This document shows positions 53,101 to 61,764 of a stretch of DNA of 64,000 nucleotides, one piece after another; position 1 is the first letter of the stretch; each line of letters starts with the position of its first letter. The notes under the pieces were generated by a model. It saw nothing but the letters and a program-made list of their open reading frames with translations. It searched no databases and was not told the DNA's origin. Source of the DNA: G963422705 sp963422705 (GTDB lineage: Bacteria; Poribacteria; WGA-4E; WGA-3G); assembly GCA_963422705.1 (NCBI GenBank), contig OY730443.1, positions 2,728,001 to 2,792,000 of the forward strand. The letters are read 5' to 3'. Position numbers and translations under genes: made by a program.

Positions 53101-53847
53101 TCAAAGGCTTTTTTCGCGCCTTGATTTAAAGCGGCGCGCGTTTTCAAAATCCTCTGGCGTGTTCAGATTAAAAAAAGAGAACCCCTCCGCATCAAAGGGT
53201 TTCCAAGATTCTGGTGGCACCATCCGTGTCCTGATGTGTGAATAGAGTTGATGAACGCTCAATTCGGAAGCCTCCAGCATCTGCCCAATCGTGGGTATGC
53301 ACCGTTTAGAATAGACGGTACATAACGTTTGGAATTTTCGCGAGGGTGTTTTAATATCGTCTGCGTCGCCTTCTGTATACGGTACCACTGCATCATACGC
53401 ATCCAAAATGGAGATGAGATACGTGAGTAGCTTCGGTGCTAAAAACGGCGTATCGCATGCGACACAAAGGGCGGTGTCATGCGAAGCATAGTTCAAACCG
53501 GCATGAATTCCGCCGAGTGCCCCCGCTTCGAGAATAATATCGCTGTACATCGGAAGATTGAGTGCAGTATAGACATCCGGGGTATTGGTGATAAGTAGCA
53601 GTTCATCTGTGACGGGGCGCACGCGTCGGATAACATGTTCAATGAGTGTATCGTCCCCGAGCCGCATCAGCGCCTTATTTTCGCCCATCCGCCGACTGTT
53701 TCCCCCGGCAAGAATAACGCCCGTCACAGGTTTACGCCGTTCCGAACGTTCAGGATTCTCTCGTATAAATGGCCTTATGTCTCCCTCGTCAAGGCGTTGT
53801 CGGCGATTTCGTCTCTCTCTTACTCCCCCCGATTCGTTCAATGACAT
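53101..53847 (-). CDS. mobA: Molybdenum cofactor guanylyltransferase
   Basis: A 248-aa cytoplasmic enzyme that attaches GMP to molybdopterin to make the dinucleotide cofactor. Signature N-terminal motif TGVILAGGNSRRMGENKALM, then LEAGALGGIHAGLNYAS, CVACDTPFLAPKLL and FFNLNTPEDFENARRF. The first 40 residues before the motif are extra and Arg-rich and overlap the M28 peptidase gene by 59 bp, so the true start may be further in (a GTG just before TGVILAGG is possible). With moeA it supports a molybdoenzyme-using lifestyle. Confidence 0.88.
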   Translation of the reverse strand: MSLNESGGVRERRNRRQRLDEGDIRPFIRENPERSERRKPVTGVILAGGNSRRMGENKALMRLGDDTLIEHVIRRVRPVTDELLLITNTPDVYTALNLPMYSDIILEAGALGGIHAGLNYASHDTALCVACDTPFLAPKLLTYLISILDAYDAVVPYTEGDADDIKTPSRKFQTLCTVYSKRCIPTIGQMLEASELSVHQLYSHIRTRMVPPESWKPFDAEGFSFFNLNTPEDFENARRFKSRREKSL

Positions 53848-55123
53848 CGACAATTAATTCACCTACTTGTTGTAAACTTTCTACATTGAGCAGCTCACCC
53901 CCGTCGCGTTTAGAATGAACTTTTAAGGCGACAGTGCCTGCTGCCGCCGCGGTTAACGTAACGGCTTCAAGTCCTCGACTTGCAATCGGGATGCTATCCA
54001 ATCCGACACCGACGGGAAGATACCGTTCCGTAATTTGGATGCCCCGGGATTGCCCGGATGCGCGGAGCGCGTCAGCAAGTTTAACGGCTGTGCGAAACGG
54101 GGGAAGCCCGTATCGTGTAACGACACCCACCGCGTTTCCAACCCCGAGGCCATCTAAGTTAATAACATATTTTGGGTGCTGTAAGTGTTCAGGACATTCT
54201 GGTATGAAAGTACTTGTGCCAGTCTCGTCATCGCCGTTTTTTTCATCTTGTGCGGTACAATTGCAGTGATGTTTCCCAGCATGCGTTTGAACATAACGTA
54301 AAGCCCCACACATGCCGTACTCTTCAGCGCCGGTTGCGAGGAAGGTAAAACGCATTTTTTCGCCACGCGCCATCATCACGCGCGCCACTTCGAGCAGCAC
54401 CCCGACGCCCGAAGCGTTGTCAAAACCGCCAGGGGAACGGTTTTGGGTAAAATTGATTTGTACAAGCAATAGACAGAAACAAGTTAGCCCCGCAATACCC
54501 CAGACGATGTACAAAGGAACTGAAACGTAGTATGCCCACCTCACGAATGAGCCTATCGCCATTATCATCAGTCCGCAAATTGCGATACCGTACGCGGCAG
54601 CACGCACCACAATCGGCAATACTTGTGATTTGGTGTCGTAGTGTGCAATGAAAATCAGGTTAGGTTTTTCGTCTGCAGATTCGGTTAGGTGGTTTTGACA
54701 AGAATGTGCAGCAGCGTTACCGGGCGGATTCTGTGGGTTCGTGGCGACAATATTTTCTGAACGGAATTTTGTCCCGACATCATACAATTTTTCTAACCAC
54801 GTTTGCCAACGCGTGAAGAACATCACGACGCCGAGGCCACCGAAACAGAGCATGCAAATAGCCGCCGGAAACCGTTCTGCAAGCAGCGGTACAGCGATGA
54901 CGATGAGTGTAAAGAACGCAGAGAGGAGACGCGGCAGCACTTCTGCGGGGAATTTTGTAAAATGGAAGGGCTCCCTCCGCACGTGGAGTCCGCATTTCGT
55001 GAACTGCTTAACGATATATTCCCGCGCCCTCGTTTCACCGGTACTGCCGACAAGTCGCGGAAAGGCGAGTTGTGTGACGTGATGGTACGCGCGTTTTGCG
55101 TCATAAATTTGGCTGGCATCCAT
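53789..55123 (-). CDS. M28-family zinc metallopeptidase with membrane segments
   Basis: A 444-aa protein. Zinc-binding and catalytic residues are visible: LIFIAHYDTKSQ (HxD), GGFDNASGVGVLLEVARV (Asp), TFLATGAEEYGMCGALRYVQ (Glu-Glu), VINLDGLGVG and TVALKVHSKRDGGELLNVES (last His). Hydrophobic helices occur at about residues 64-110 and 178-235, interrupting the domain, so the enzyme is membrane-bound. A Cys/His/Asp-rich insert (GKHHCNCTAQDEKNGDDETG) lies after the Glu motif. Likely an aminopeptidase or similar. Confidence 0.83.
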   Translation of the reverse strand: MDASQIYDAKRAYHHVTQLAFPRLVGSTGETRAREYIVKQFTKCGLHVRREPFHFTKFPAEVLPRLLSAFFTLIVIAVPLLAERFPAAICMLCFGGLGVVMFFTRWQTWLEKLYDVGTKFRSENIVATNPQNPPGNAAAHSCQNHLTESADEKPNLIFIAHYDTKSQVLPIVVRAAAYGIAICGLMIMAIGSFVRWAYYVSVPLYIVWGIAGLTCFCLLLVQINFTQNRSPGGFDNASGVGVLLEVARVMMARGEKMRFTFLATGAEEYGMCGALRYVQTHAGKHHCNCTAQDEKNGDDETGTSTFIPECPEHLQHPKYVINLDGLGVGNAVGVVTRYGLPPFRTAVKLADALRASGQSRGIQITERYLPVGVGLDSIPIASRGLEAVTLTAAAAGTVALKVHSKRDGGELLNVESLQQVGELIVDVIERIGGSKRETKSPTTP

Positions 55124-55192
55124 TTTTCATTGCCTTGGCGTAAAGCACGGGTGATGAGCGCGACAGCGTAACTTTCCGGCTCTCCCTTAGCA

Positions 55193-56569
55193 TTATGATT
55201 CGGCACCCAATTTCGTCCGGAAACGTCTCGACAGCCGTGCCCGGAGTTGTGCGGCGAGCTTTCGCTCCTTCTGCGCGATGTTGTGTAATTCGGCCGGATC
55301 ATTTTCCAAATCATAAAGTTCAGAAATATCGTTGTAGTTCTCAATCAGTTTGTGAGTTTCTGTCCTAATGGCGCGGAAGTTACGGAGCGCGCTGACGGTT
55401 TCGGTCCGGTGTGTACTCGCTTCCCCGCGTAGTACGGGTACAATTGAGCGCGCATCAATATTCGGCAATACCGGTACACCTGCCAATTCGCAGATGGTTG
55501 GGTTCAAATCGATTAACTCAACCAATCCATCTGAGGTTTGTCCCGCTTCAATGCCGGGCCCGGCGATGAGGAGGGGGACTCTCAGTGATGCTTCGTATGC
55601 CAAGCTTTTCGTGTAAAGCCCGTGGTCACCGAGCATTTCCCCGTGGTCACTTGAATAGATGACATAGGTATTATCAAGCATACCGCGCTGTTCTAAGGCG
55701 TGAAGGATGCGCCCGATTTGCGCGTCAATGAGTTCAGTAGCAGCGCAGTATTGCTGGCGTGTTACGGTGAGTTCTTCAGGACTGATATTAACGACACGGC
55801 GTTTAACCCAATCGGGTTTTCCATCCATATCATCATGAATCGCGGCGGGCATTTCAGCGCAGCGGTACTTATCGCCGTATTCGGTGGGCGGGTCAAACGG
55901 GTCATGGGGGCCGACGAAGCTGACAAAGAGATGCCATGGGAAATCGTCAGGAATGTTCTGAATAAATTCGGTGGCGCGCCTTCCGATGTACGTATCCTCA
56001 AAATCCTCTGTTGAAAGCACCGAATCGTAGGAGCCGCCTTTAATCCATCCCCCGGCACTGCGTTTCCGATAATCTTCATAGAACTTCGTCAGCACCCCTT
56101 TTTCCTGAAGGTAATGGGTATAGGGGCCAATCGGCGTTGGAGAACTCCCCGCGTGCATTTTCCCCTCGCATTCTTCAGGGTGTGTAAACCCCCAGCTGTA
56201 GGTACGGGGCCTGTCACCGTAGCGTCCGTTGTATCCATCCGGCTTAGCAAGGTCGAGTTTTCCGACACATCCGACGCGATAACCGTTTTCACGAAGTTGT
56301 TGGTAGTAGCTCGGGACGTTGGGAGGGAGGAAGCAACCGTTATCTACCGCGCCGAGTCGAGAAGGTTGTAGCCCCGATGCCAAAGCGATGCGGGATGGCG
56401 CACAGACGGGGGCGTTGGTTGTGCAGTTCGTGAATCTGACACCGTGTTCAGCTAAGCGTCGCAAGTTGGGGGTATTAATTGGCACGTCTTCATCCGATTC
56501 AATATAGTCGTATCGGTGCTGATCCGCCATGATAAAAAGAACGTTCGTTCTGTCTGTTTTTCTGTTCAT
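55193..56569 (-). CDS. Type I sulfatase (Cys-type)
   Basis: A 458-aa arylsulfatase-family enzyme hydrolysing sulfate esters. N-terminal metal site NVLFIMADQHRYDYIES, formylglycine motif NAPVCAPSRIALASG (C-x-P-S-R, Cys to be oxidised by a formylglycine-generating enzyme encoded elsewhere), VGKLDLAKPDGYNGR, SFVGPHDPFDPPTEY, and YSSDHGEMLGDHGLYTKSLA with further metal ligands. C-terminal ELYDLENDPAELHNIAQ is typical. No clear signal peptide, so it may act in the cytoplasm. Likely substrate: sulfated polysaccharide fragments. An IsrB element is inserted 45 bp upstream. Confidence 0.92.
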   Translation of the reverse strand: MNRKTDRTNVLFIMADQHRYDYIESDEDVPINTPNLRRLAEHGVRFTNCTTNAPVCAPSRIALASGLQPSRLGAVDNGCFLPPNVPSYYQQLRENGYRVGCVGKLDLAKPDGYNGRYGDRPRTYSWGFTHPEECEGKMHAGSSPTPIGPYTHYLQEKGVLTKFYEDYRKRSAGGWIKGGSYDSVLSTEDFEDTYIGRRATEFIQNIPDDFPWHLFVSFVGPHDPFDPPTEYGDKYRCAEMPAAIHDDMDGKPDWVKRRVVNISPEELTVTRQQYCAATELIDAQIGRILHALEQRGMLDNTYVIYSSDHGEMLGDHGLYTKSLAYEASLRVPLLIAGPGIEAGQTSDGLVELIDLNPTICELAGVPVLPNIDARSIVPVLRGEASTHRTETVSALRNFRAIRTETHKLIENYNDISELYDLENDPAELHNIAQKERKLAAQLRARLSRRFRTKLGAES

Positions 56570-56767
56570 TTTTCGCGTCTAATATCCTCTTTGGTGACTG
56601 CAATCATCTCTTATCTTCGGTGTGGAACCCCCTGAATGAATTCAGGGGGTTCCACACCGCTCCTATAGTAAAAGTTGAGGCGTGTTAGCACGCGAAAATC
56701 AGAACGCTTCGCCCCTGTGGTTAATCGTTTGTTTCCCATACTGTATATCGAAAACAAACCATTTGCG

Positions 56768-57691
56768 TTAACGCCAGCAAGAGCGTAGGGCGAAACCGCC
56801 GTTTCGGCGGGTTAAACCGTATTTGACATGATTAATCAATGTATTTTTGACTAAGCCTTGACCTAATACAGTTCCACCCACACGTGTGCGTTTACCGCCT
56901 TTCGCTTCCTGTTGCCTATGCAACTCTCTGCGTTTTATCGGTATCGGTGAGATACACAGAAGAGACGTGTTATCGGGTATATCCAAACCACCTACGGTAT
57001 GATGTGCCAGACACCAAGAATCTACGCAATGCGCATCAAAGGGTTCTGATAACTTCTTCGAGGACTTCTTGAGACCTAACCTCTCTCGTATTTCTTTCGT
57101 CTCCCACCCTTGTAAAGTTAACAGTTCCCACCGTTTACGGATTTCGGTATAGAACCACTGTTTACCGACTTCCAAAGGACTAAACGATTGATTCCACTTC
57201 TTTGCACGGTGTATCGTCCGCGCCTTAATATCTTCAACGCAGACATGCGTGAGTGGATAGAGTTTAGAAAGCCAATCAAGAACCCTTAACTTCCAATCCC
57301 ATCTCGCACGCGTGCCAGCAGGGACACGGGCTTTGTTCGCAAGACGGTTCGTCCGGTTCTTGCGATTCGGACATTTTCGTGAACGCCGACTTCTACGCAA
57401 CTCTCGACGCTTTGCCACTTTCTTACCGACACCCCCGTGAGCATCTGACTGAACATTCAAATCCGTATGAGATGCTGATGTGACGGTAAAGCCTTCTTTC
57501 TTGCTACCGGGTTCTACACCGACGACGATATCTTGTGTGTATGCGGCTTCGGTAGCATAGTTAAGCCGGATACAGAATATTCCATTTGACCAATAGGGCG
57601 TGGCGAAACCTTTCTTAATCAGCATGCCCGCCTTGTTCGCATGCGTCGGCATCAACAAGGCGCCTGTTTGACTCGTCACCGGAACAAACAT
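56768..57691 (-). CDS. IsrB-like (HNH-less IscB relative) RNA-guided nuclease, copy A
   Basis: A 307-aa protein, often annotated as RRXRR-domain. Order: PLMP-type N-terminus (TGALLMPTHANKAGMLIKKG, residues 9-28), RuvC-I (DIVVGVEPGSKKEGFTV, 54-70), Arg-rich bridge helix (RRELRRSRRSRKCPNRKNR, 95-113), RuvC-II (HVCVEDIKA, Glu153), then about 65 residues without any HNH zinc or ββα signature, and RuvC-III (DAHCVDSWCLAHH, His221, Asp224). Lack of HNH fits IsrB rather than IscB. RuvC-I has Glu60 where Asp is expected. The C-terminus (LTRRNGGFALRSCWR) comes from the palindromic mini-element and seems truncated. AAGGGAG lies about 10 bases before the ATG. Confidence 0.75.
   Translation of the reverse strand: MFVPVTSQTGALLMPTHANKAGMLIKKGFATPYWSNGIFCIRLNYATEAAYTQDIVVGVEPGSKKEGFTVTSASHTDLNVQSDAHGGVGKKVAKRRELRRSRRSRKCPNRKNRTNRLANKARVPAGTRARWDWKLRVLDWLSKLYPLTHVCVEDIKARTIHRAKKWNQSFSPLEVGKQWFYTEIRKRWELLTLQGWETKEIRERLGLKKSSKKLSEPFDAHCVDSWCLAHHTVGGLDIPDNTSLLCISPIPIKRRELHRQQEAKGGKRTRVGGTVLGQGLVKNTLINHVKYGLTRRNGGFALRSCWR
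56783..56806. repeat. Palindromic mini-element, copy in isrB-A
   Basis: Identical over 24 bp to 34343-34366 and 61780-61803; hairpin CGAAAC-CGCC-GTTTCG. Here it forms the last codons of the nuclease gene. Confidence 0.75.
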
Positions 57692-57900
57692 CGTTTGTAA
57701 TCTCCCTTACGGGTTGTATATTGCCCCTTCCAGATCGCAATATCATAGAGTGAATCGGACGAGGGGAGTATCCGAAACATTGTTTAGGCACCCACGCCCA
57801 GATAAAGCGATATTTTACTGTAGAAAATAGTTTAACTTGTGGAGTGAACGTTTGGTATACGCTTCGCACAAGCCCCCGACTTCAGTCGGGGGTTATTGAC
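57692..57900 (-). ncRNA. Candidate omega-RNA of IsrB copy A
   Basis: 209 bp directly upstream of the nuclease gene, nearly identical to 62689-62897 although it encodes no conserved protein. Read on the minus strand it starts GTCAATAA, then the 8-bp hairpin CCCCCGAC-TGAA-GTCGGGGG, and runs to the RBS. IscB/IsrB guide RNAs are known to lie upstream of the gene, with the guide at the 5' end taken from DNA flanking the element. The guide would then be the sequence just beyond 57900 (plus-strand flank ATATTTTGAATTACTTC). Confidence 0.6.
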
Positions 57901-58183
57901 ATATTTTGAATTACTTCTTAAACTATTATACCCGTCCCTGCCCTAATTTCCAACGAAAAAACGGCCCGGGCCTCATTTTGTTTTCGATATTTTCGTGAAT
58001 TTGCCACGGATGTGTTAATCTGGCGATGACTCGTCCCGGCGCCTCTTGAGCGGCCACGCGCATTTTCAAGGACGAACGAAATAGTCGAAAGAACGGCTTT
58101 AACCTTCTTGCCCAAATTTAGGGGATATGCTATTATCGTACCATAATTCTTAAAGTGTCAAAAAAGCAAATAAGGAGAGATAC

Positions 58184-58609
58184 ATGGCAGTCTTTTTACA
58201 TACACGCGTTCGCGTCAGCGACTTAGATAATTCCATTCAGTGGTATTGCGATTATTTGGGGTTTAAAGTTCTGAGTAGGAGCGATAAATCCCCTGCGGGT
58301 AACCAGATAGTGCACCTTGAACTTCCGGGAAATGCCCACACATTGGAACTCACCTATTCCCCCGATTTTGAGCTCAACGTTCAAGAAGATTTGATGCATT
58401 TCGCGATTGGCGTCCCGGATATTGTTGAATTTTGTGGTGGCTTGGAGAGCGCGGGGCTTGAGATTTGGCCTGATAGGTGGGCGGAACAATTCACGTCGGG
58501 GGGAATGAAGATGGCCTTCATTACGGACCCTGATGGGTACGAAGTAGAGATATTGGAGCGTAAAGATGCTTCCGGTGACGCGTTAAGCGTTCTCGAAACG
58601 AACGAATAG
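58184..58609 (+). CDS. VOC-superfamily (glyoxalase-like) protein
   Basis: A 141-aa protein with the two paired beta-alpha-beta-beta-beta units of the vicinal oxygen chelate fold. It starts FLHTRVRVSDLDNSIQWYCD (typical glyoxalase I opening, His ligand), has LELPGNAHTLELTYSPDFEL (Glu ligand), LMHFAIGVPDIVEFCGGLES (His ligand) and AFITDPDGYEVEILER (final Glu). This resembles lactoylglutathione lyase, but the substrate is not certain. AAGGAGAG precedes the ATG. It is monocistronic. Confidence 0.83.
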   Translation: MAVFLHTRVRVSDLDNSIQWYCDYLGFKVLSRSDKSPAGNQIVHLELPGNAHTLELTYSPDFELNVQEDLMHFAIGVPDIVEFCGGLESAGLEIWPDRWAEQFTSGGMKMAFITDPDGYEVEILERKDASGDALSVLETNE

Positions 58610-58691
58610 GGGCGGTTTTAATTGCTTTGGGAATACGAAAAAGGAAAGGGATTTTGCGTTCTCTGGGAATCCTCTTGTTATTGTATAAGGT

Positions 58692-58772
58692 GCTAACCGA
58701 AAATCTTACACAAACTGCATCCAGTCTATGATATAATTTCGGTTAGCGCTGTCATAGGGTGATTATGACAGT
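58692..58772. repeat. Two adjacent hairpins in the gap after the VOC gene
   Basis: GCTAACCGAAA (58692-58702) pairs with TTTCGGTTAGC (58737-58747), followed directly by CTGTCATA/TATGACAG. The 308-bp gap 58610-58917 holds no gene. The hairpins may mark the end of a small mobile element that includes the HTH pseudogene. Confidence 0.5.
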
Positions 58773-58917
58773 GCCGCCCTGATGGGTGTTTGCACCACCC
58801 TCGGCGCACCTTAAAACCTTTCGAGGCTGCCAGTCTCAAATCACGCTTTTGCCACAACGGACAAAACTCGTCAAGAAAAAATCACACCTGCACACTTCTG
58901 AAACATCCAAGGGCGAG

Positions 58918-59140
58918 TCATCCCCCTTTTTTATGTCGATGTTTCTTCACCGAGGACGCCCGCCAGCACCTGCTGGCGTTTTTTTCACAGAGTTCTTTTT
59001 GGAGTCCTTTCCATTCGGGGCGTTGTGCCCAGCTGGAAACGGTGTGCGGGTGACACCCAAACGTTCTGCGAGCTTGTCATACCGAACCCCTTGAAACGCA
59101 AGCACGCATGATAAAAAGCGTCTCTATTGAGGGTGCGCAT
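58918..59140 (-). pseudogene. Small helix-turn-helix protein, frameshifted
   Basis: ATG 59140 (GGGGAAA upstream) opens MRTLNRDAFYHACL; a +1 shift continues LAFQGVRYDKLAERLGV, and a second shift gives HPHTVSSWAQRPEWKGLQKE, ending at 58918. Joined, this is an about 70-residue protein with a clear HTH (YDKLAERLGVHPHTVSSWAQ). Two frameshifts make it inactive unless they are sequencing errors. A strong terminator-like hairpin for the plus strand lies inside it. Confidence 0.5.
58961..58986 (+). terminator. Strong hairpin with T tract
   Basis: CGCCAGCA-CC-TGCTGGCG followed by seven T residues, a textbook rho-independent terminator for plus-strand transcription, about 350 bp past the VOC gene. Confidence 0.75.
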
Positions 59141-59418
59141 AGCGATTTCCCCTTTTCTGTCAGAAAATATACAATCAATGCGTTTTTATTTCAAGAAAAA
59201 ACACATTTATCAAGAAAGTCTACATTTTTTCGCAATTCGCCATCGGACATAATCAGCACACGCACGGTTTTGTTCCCCGCTTTACGCCGGTATGCACCCT
59301 ATCAGGGAATACCGACGGGTTTTTGATAAATAGGAGGTGGGCCTCAAAGTTCGGAATGTATCGCGATTCGCTTACGAATACGAACCGGCGGACGTTTCGA
59401 TTTCGGGCCCGGAATTAA

Positions 59419-60462
59419 CTATAACTTTTCTCTGAGTAAATCCATCAATCCGTCTGGGGGATTGAACGGAAGCTCAATCACCTCATTTGTGATGCCACTA
59501 TAATAAATGCCCAAAAGGAGGTTGAATTCTGCAAGCGACTGCTTCAGGTGCGTCGGATGTACGTTGTTATCATCGTCGAGCCAATCAAACACTGCCTCGG
59601 TGAGATTCCCTTGTGCGACGACATCTTGCTCGCCGTAATTGAGCGGTCCTCCTTCGTAGCCGCCTTCCGGTGTGTTCCGTTCCCAGCTGCTGAAACGCCA
59701 GTGCACGAAGCCCTTGCTCCCCATCACAAAAACCCGTTTGTGAAAGAAAACCACCGCATCTTCGGATGCTGTGGGCGCGATGTCTGTTCCGAATGCGACT
59801 GATACATGAAGCCCGTTGTCATACTGTACGCGCGCCGCGGCGTATTGCGGCGATGGCTGTGCGGAATCTAGTTGCTCCGCCCCGGAAATCTGCCCGAGCA
59901 CCCGGACGGGGCGCGAGTTATCCATGTAGGATGATACCAATTGCAAGACATGAGGCCCCTGGTCAACCGGTGTGCTCCGCGCACTGGCATCAATAAACTT
60001 GAGTTCGCCTATTTTGCCATCGGCGACGTCACGTTTGAGTTCAAGATTTTGTGGGTGGAAGTTAAGTTGTGTGTTGACAACGAATTTCGTTTTTGTCTCT
60101 GCCGCCAATCCGGATATCTGTTTCCAATCCTCGCTTTCAACGGCAATGGGTTTCTCAACGATAGCGGCTGGTACCCCGTGTTCAGATGCCTGTTTCATGA
60201 GCGGGTAACGGATACGTTTGCGTTGGTTGCTACCGCGCAGCACCGGTGCTGTCACAATATGGAGGACATCCGGTTTCTCCTTGTCAAGCATCTCGTCCAA
60301 GTCGGTGTATCGTGAAGAGATTCCGAAGTCGTCACCGAATTTGTTGAGCAATTCGGTATTCATATCACAGATTGCGGCGATTTTTCCGTTTTTCACAAAA
60401 CGGTATGCATCTGCATGGGCGCGGGCTCGCCCGCCGCACCCTAACATCGCTGTTTTATACAT
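59419..60462 (-). CDS. Gfo/Idh/MocA-family oxidoreductase
   Basis: A 347-aa NAD(P)-dependent oxidoreductase. N-terminal dinucleotide fold KTAMLGCGGRARAHADAYRF, acidic strand end AICDMNTELLNKFG, LHIVTAP and the catalytic-loop EKP (AIVEKPIAVESEDW). The C-terminal GFO_IDH_MocA domain includes STPVDQGPHVLQLVSSYMDN, with His probably in the active site. Members oxidise sugars, inositols or related polyols; the exact substrate is not clear. It follows a second family member (60559) on the same strand by 96 bp. Confidence 0.88.
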   Translation of the reverse strand: MYKTAMLGCGGRARAHADAYRFVKNGKIAAICDMNTELLNKFGDDFGISSRYTDLDEMLDKEKPDVLHIVTAPVLRGSNQRKRIRYPLMKQASEHGVPAAIVEKPIAVESEDWKQISGLAAETKTKFVVNTQLNFHPQNLELKRDVADGKIGELKFIDASARSTPVDQGPHVLQLVSSYMDNSRPVRVLGQISGAEQLDSAQPSPQYAAARVQYDNGLHVSVAFGTDIAPTASEDAVVFFHKRVFVMGSKGFVHWRFSSWERNTPEGGYEGGPLNYGEQDVVAQGNLTEAVFDWLDDDNNVHPTHLKQSLAEFNLLLGIYYSGITNEVIELPFNPPDGLMDLLREKL

Positions 60463-60558
60463 GAGCGTGTCTCCTATTCGAGGTATCCACCTAATTGTGT
60501 TTGCATAGATATCTTTGAAAACTACAGAGCATTAGCTTAACAGAAGTGCAAGTGCTTG

Positions 60559-61608
60559 TCAACGGTTATCCGGTATCGAAATCTTTTTGGCCAGCTTCGC
60601 GCTATCGTAGAGCGCATCCAAAATGTGCATGAAGGTATAGGCATTTGCCGCGGAAACGTCTGGTGCGACTTCGCCGGCGATTGCCATCGCGAAATGATTG
60701 AGCTCATAGAAAAAGACAGGGACTTCTTCAGGTAGTGCCCCATGTTCAATTTCAATGGGTTCATCAATAGATTCTCGAATAAATTCGCCCGCTTTGAACC
60801 GGGAGATTCCGCCGTTCGTGATTGCGCCGGTGGTGCCGTAGCATTCGACGACGCTGGCGGAATCCGAATGGCTCATCCGGGAACAGTCGAGTTGGATGGT
60901 CTTCCCACCTTCGCATCCAACGATGCCGGTAAAATAGTCTTCCGCGGCGCCTTCGGGGCCATCATACTGTGGATAAAGCACATGCATCGACGCGAATGCC
61001 CATTCAGGCTTAGGACAGCCCATCCACCACCAGACGAGGTTGAGTTCGTGCGAATAGTGTTGTCCTAATGAACCGCCCTTCTGTCCATAGACATGGAGCC
61101 ACCGGCTGTTCTCATCAAAGGCCGGGATGAAGTTGTATTTGCCAAAGACACGGGCGTGGTAAGGCGTTCCGATTTTACCGTTCTGTATTGCGCTGCGAAT
61201 TTGGCGATTCTGGGGGAAGTGGCGCATAAAATAGCAGAATTGGAGTGTTGTCCCCGATTGCTGTGCTGCCGCCTCCATTTCTAAGATTTCGGGGGCACGA
61301 ATCGCGTGCGGTTTCTGGACCAAAACGTGCTTTCCCGCATGGAGTGTATCCAGCACCTGTTGCAGACGGCCCGCCGGTGATGTCGCGAGATAGACGGCAT
61401 CAATCGCTGGATTGTTCAAAAGCGCTCTATAGTCGCTATGCCGGTGTGGCACGGCAAATTCGTTCCCCGTCTCTTCCCGCCTGGCCTCGTCGTGCTCTGC
61501 GATGGCGATAACGTTGATGCGCGGACTCGCATTCGCGGCGCGAATCGCTTGACAGCCAGCCCACCCGCATCCAACGACTCCCATGTCAATCTGTCCATTT
61601 TTCATCAT
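60559..61608 (-). CDS. Gfo/Idh/MocA-family oxidoreductase
   Basis: A 349-aa NAD(P)-dependent oxidoreductase. DMGVVGCGWAGCQAIRAANA is the nucleotide fold, then VIAIAEHDEARREETGNEFA, AVYLATSPAGRLQQVLDTLH and the VQKPHAIRA loop (Glu of EKP replaced by Gln). The C-terminal domain has GGSLGQHYSHELNLVWWWMG with the expected His. It starts at ATG 61608 or 61605, directly inside the boundary of IsrB copy B; an in-frame ATG inside the element (61638) would add ten residues (MNSGGSTPKK). Likely an operon with the next oxidoreductase gene. Confidence 0.88.
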   Translation of the reverse strand: MMKNGQIDMGVVGCGWAGCQAIRAANASPRINVIAIAEHDEARREETGNEFAVPHRHSDYRALLNNPAIDAVYLATSPAGRLQQVLDTLHAGKHVLVQKPHAIRAPEILEMEAAAQQSGTTLQFCYFMRHFPQNRQIRSAIQNGKIGTPYHARVFGKYNFIPAFDENSRWLHVYGQKGGSLGQHYSHELNLVWWWMGCPKPEWAFASMHVLYPQYDGPEGAAEDYFTGIVGCEGGKTIQLDCSRMSHSDSASVVECYGTTGAITNGGISRFKAGEFIRESIDEPIEIEHGALPEEVPVFFYELNHFAMAIAGEVAPDVSAANAYTFMHILDALYDSAKLAKKISIPDNR

Positions 61609-61764
61609 TTTCTTCGGTGTGGAACCCCCTGAATTCATTCAGGGGATGAATGCCCACTCCTATAGTAAAAGTTGAGGCGTGTTAGCACGCGAAAATCAGA
61701 ACGCTTCGCCCCTGTGGTTAATCGTTTGTTTCCCATACTGTATATCGAAAACAAACCATTTGCG

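Larger units (their letters stand above)
56614..57900 (-). mobile_element. IsrB/RRXRR-type element, copy A (1287 bp)
   Basis: The limits come from comparison with copy B at 61611-62897: both are 1287 bp and begin TCTTCGGTGTGG and end GGGGGTTATTGAC, with unrelated sequence beyond. One end carries a perfect 17-bp palindrome (GTGTGGAACCCCCTGAA, TGAA loop) at 56620-56657. The other carries the hairpin CCCCCGAC-TTCA-GTCGGGGG at 57873-57892. The content is one nuclease gene plus a 209-bp conserved upstream segment. There is no transposase, as is usual for such elements, which depend on a TnpA elsewhere. Confidence 0.8.

Noticed and set aside
52681..53104. Hydrophobic open frames on the minus strand through the 87-bp repeats
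   Set aside because: They arise because the repeat length is a multiple of three; no start signal or domain supports them.
56768..57691. Calling the RRXRR genes IscB
   Set aside because: No HNH motif is present between RuvC-II and RuvC-III; the gap is only about 65 residues.
57615..57869. 84-codon frame upstream of isrB copy A (also at 62612-62866)
   Set aside because: It is conserved only because the DNA is conserved; it overlaps the nuclease start and fits a non-coding guide RNA better.
58961..58986. Hairpin as part of a CRISPR or other array
   Set aside because: It occurs once and is followed by a T tract, so a terminator is the simpler explanation; no CRISPR-type spaced repeats were found in the window.
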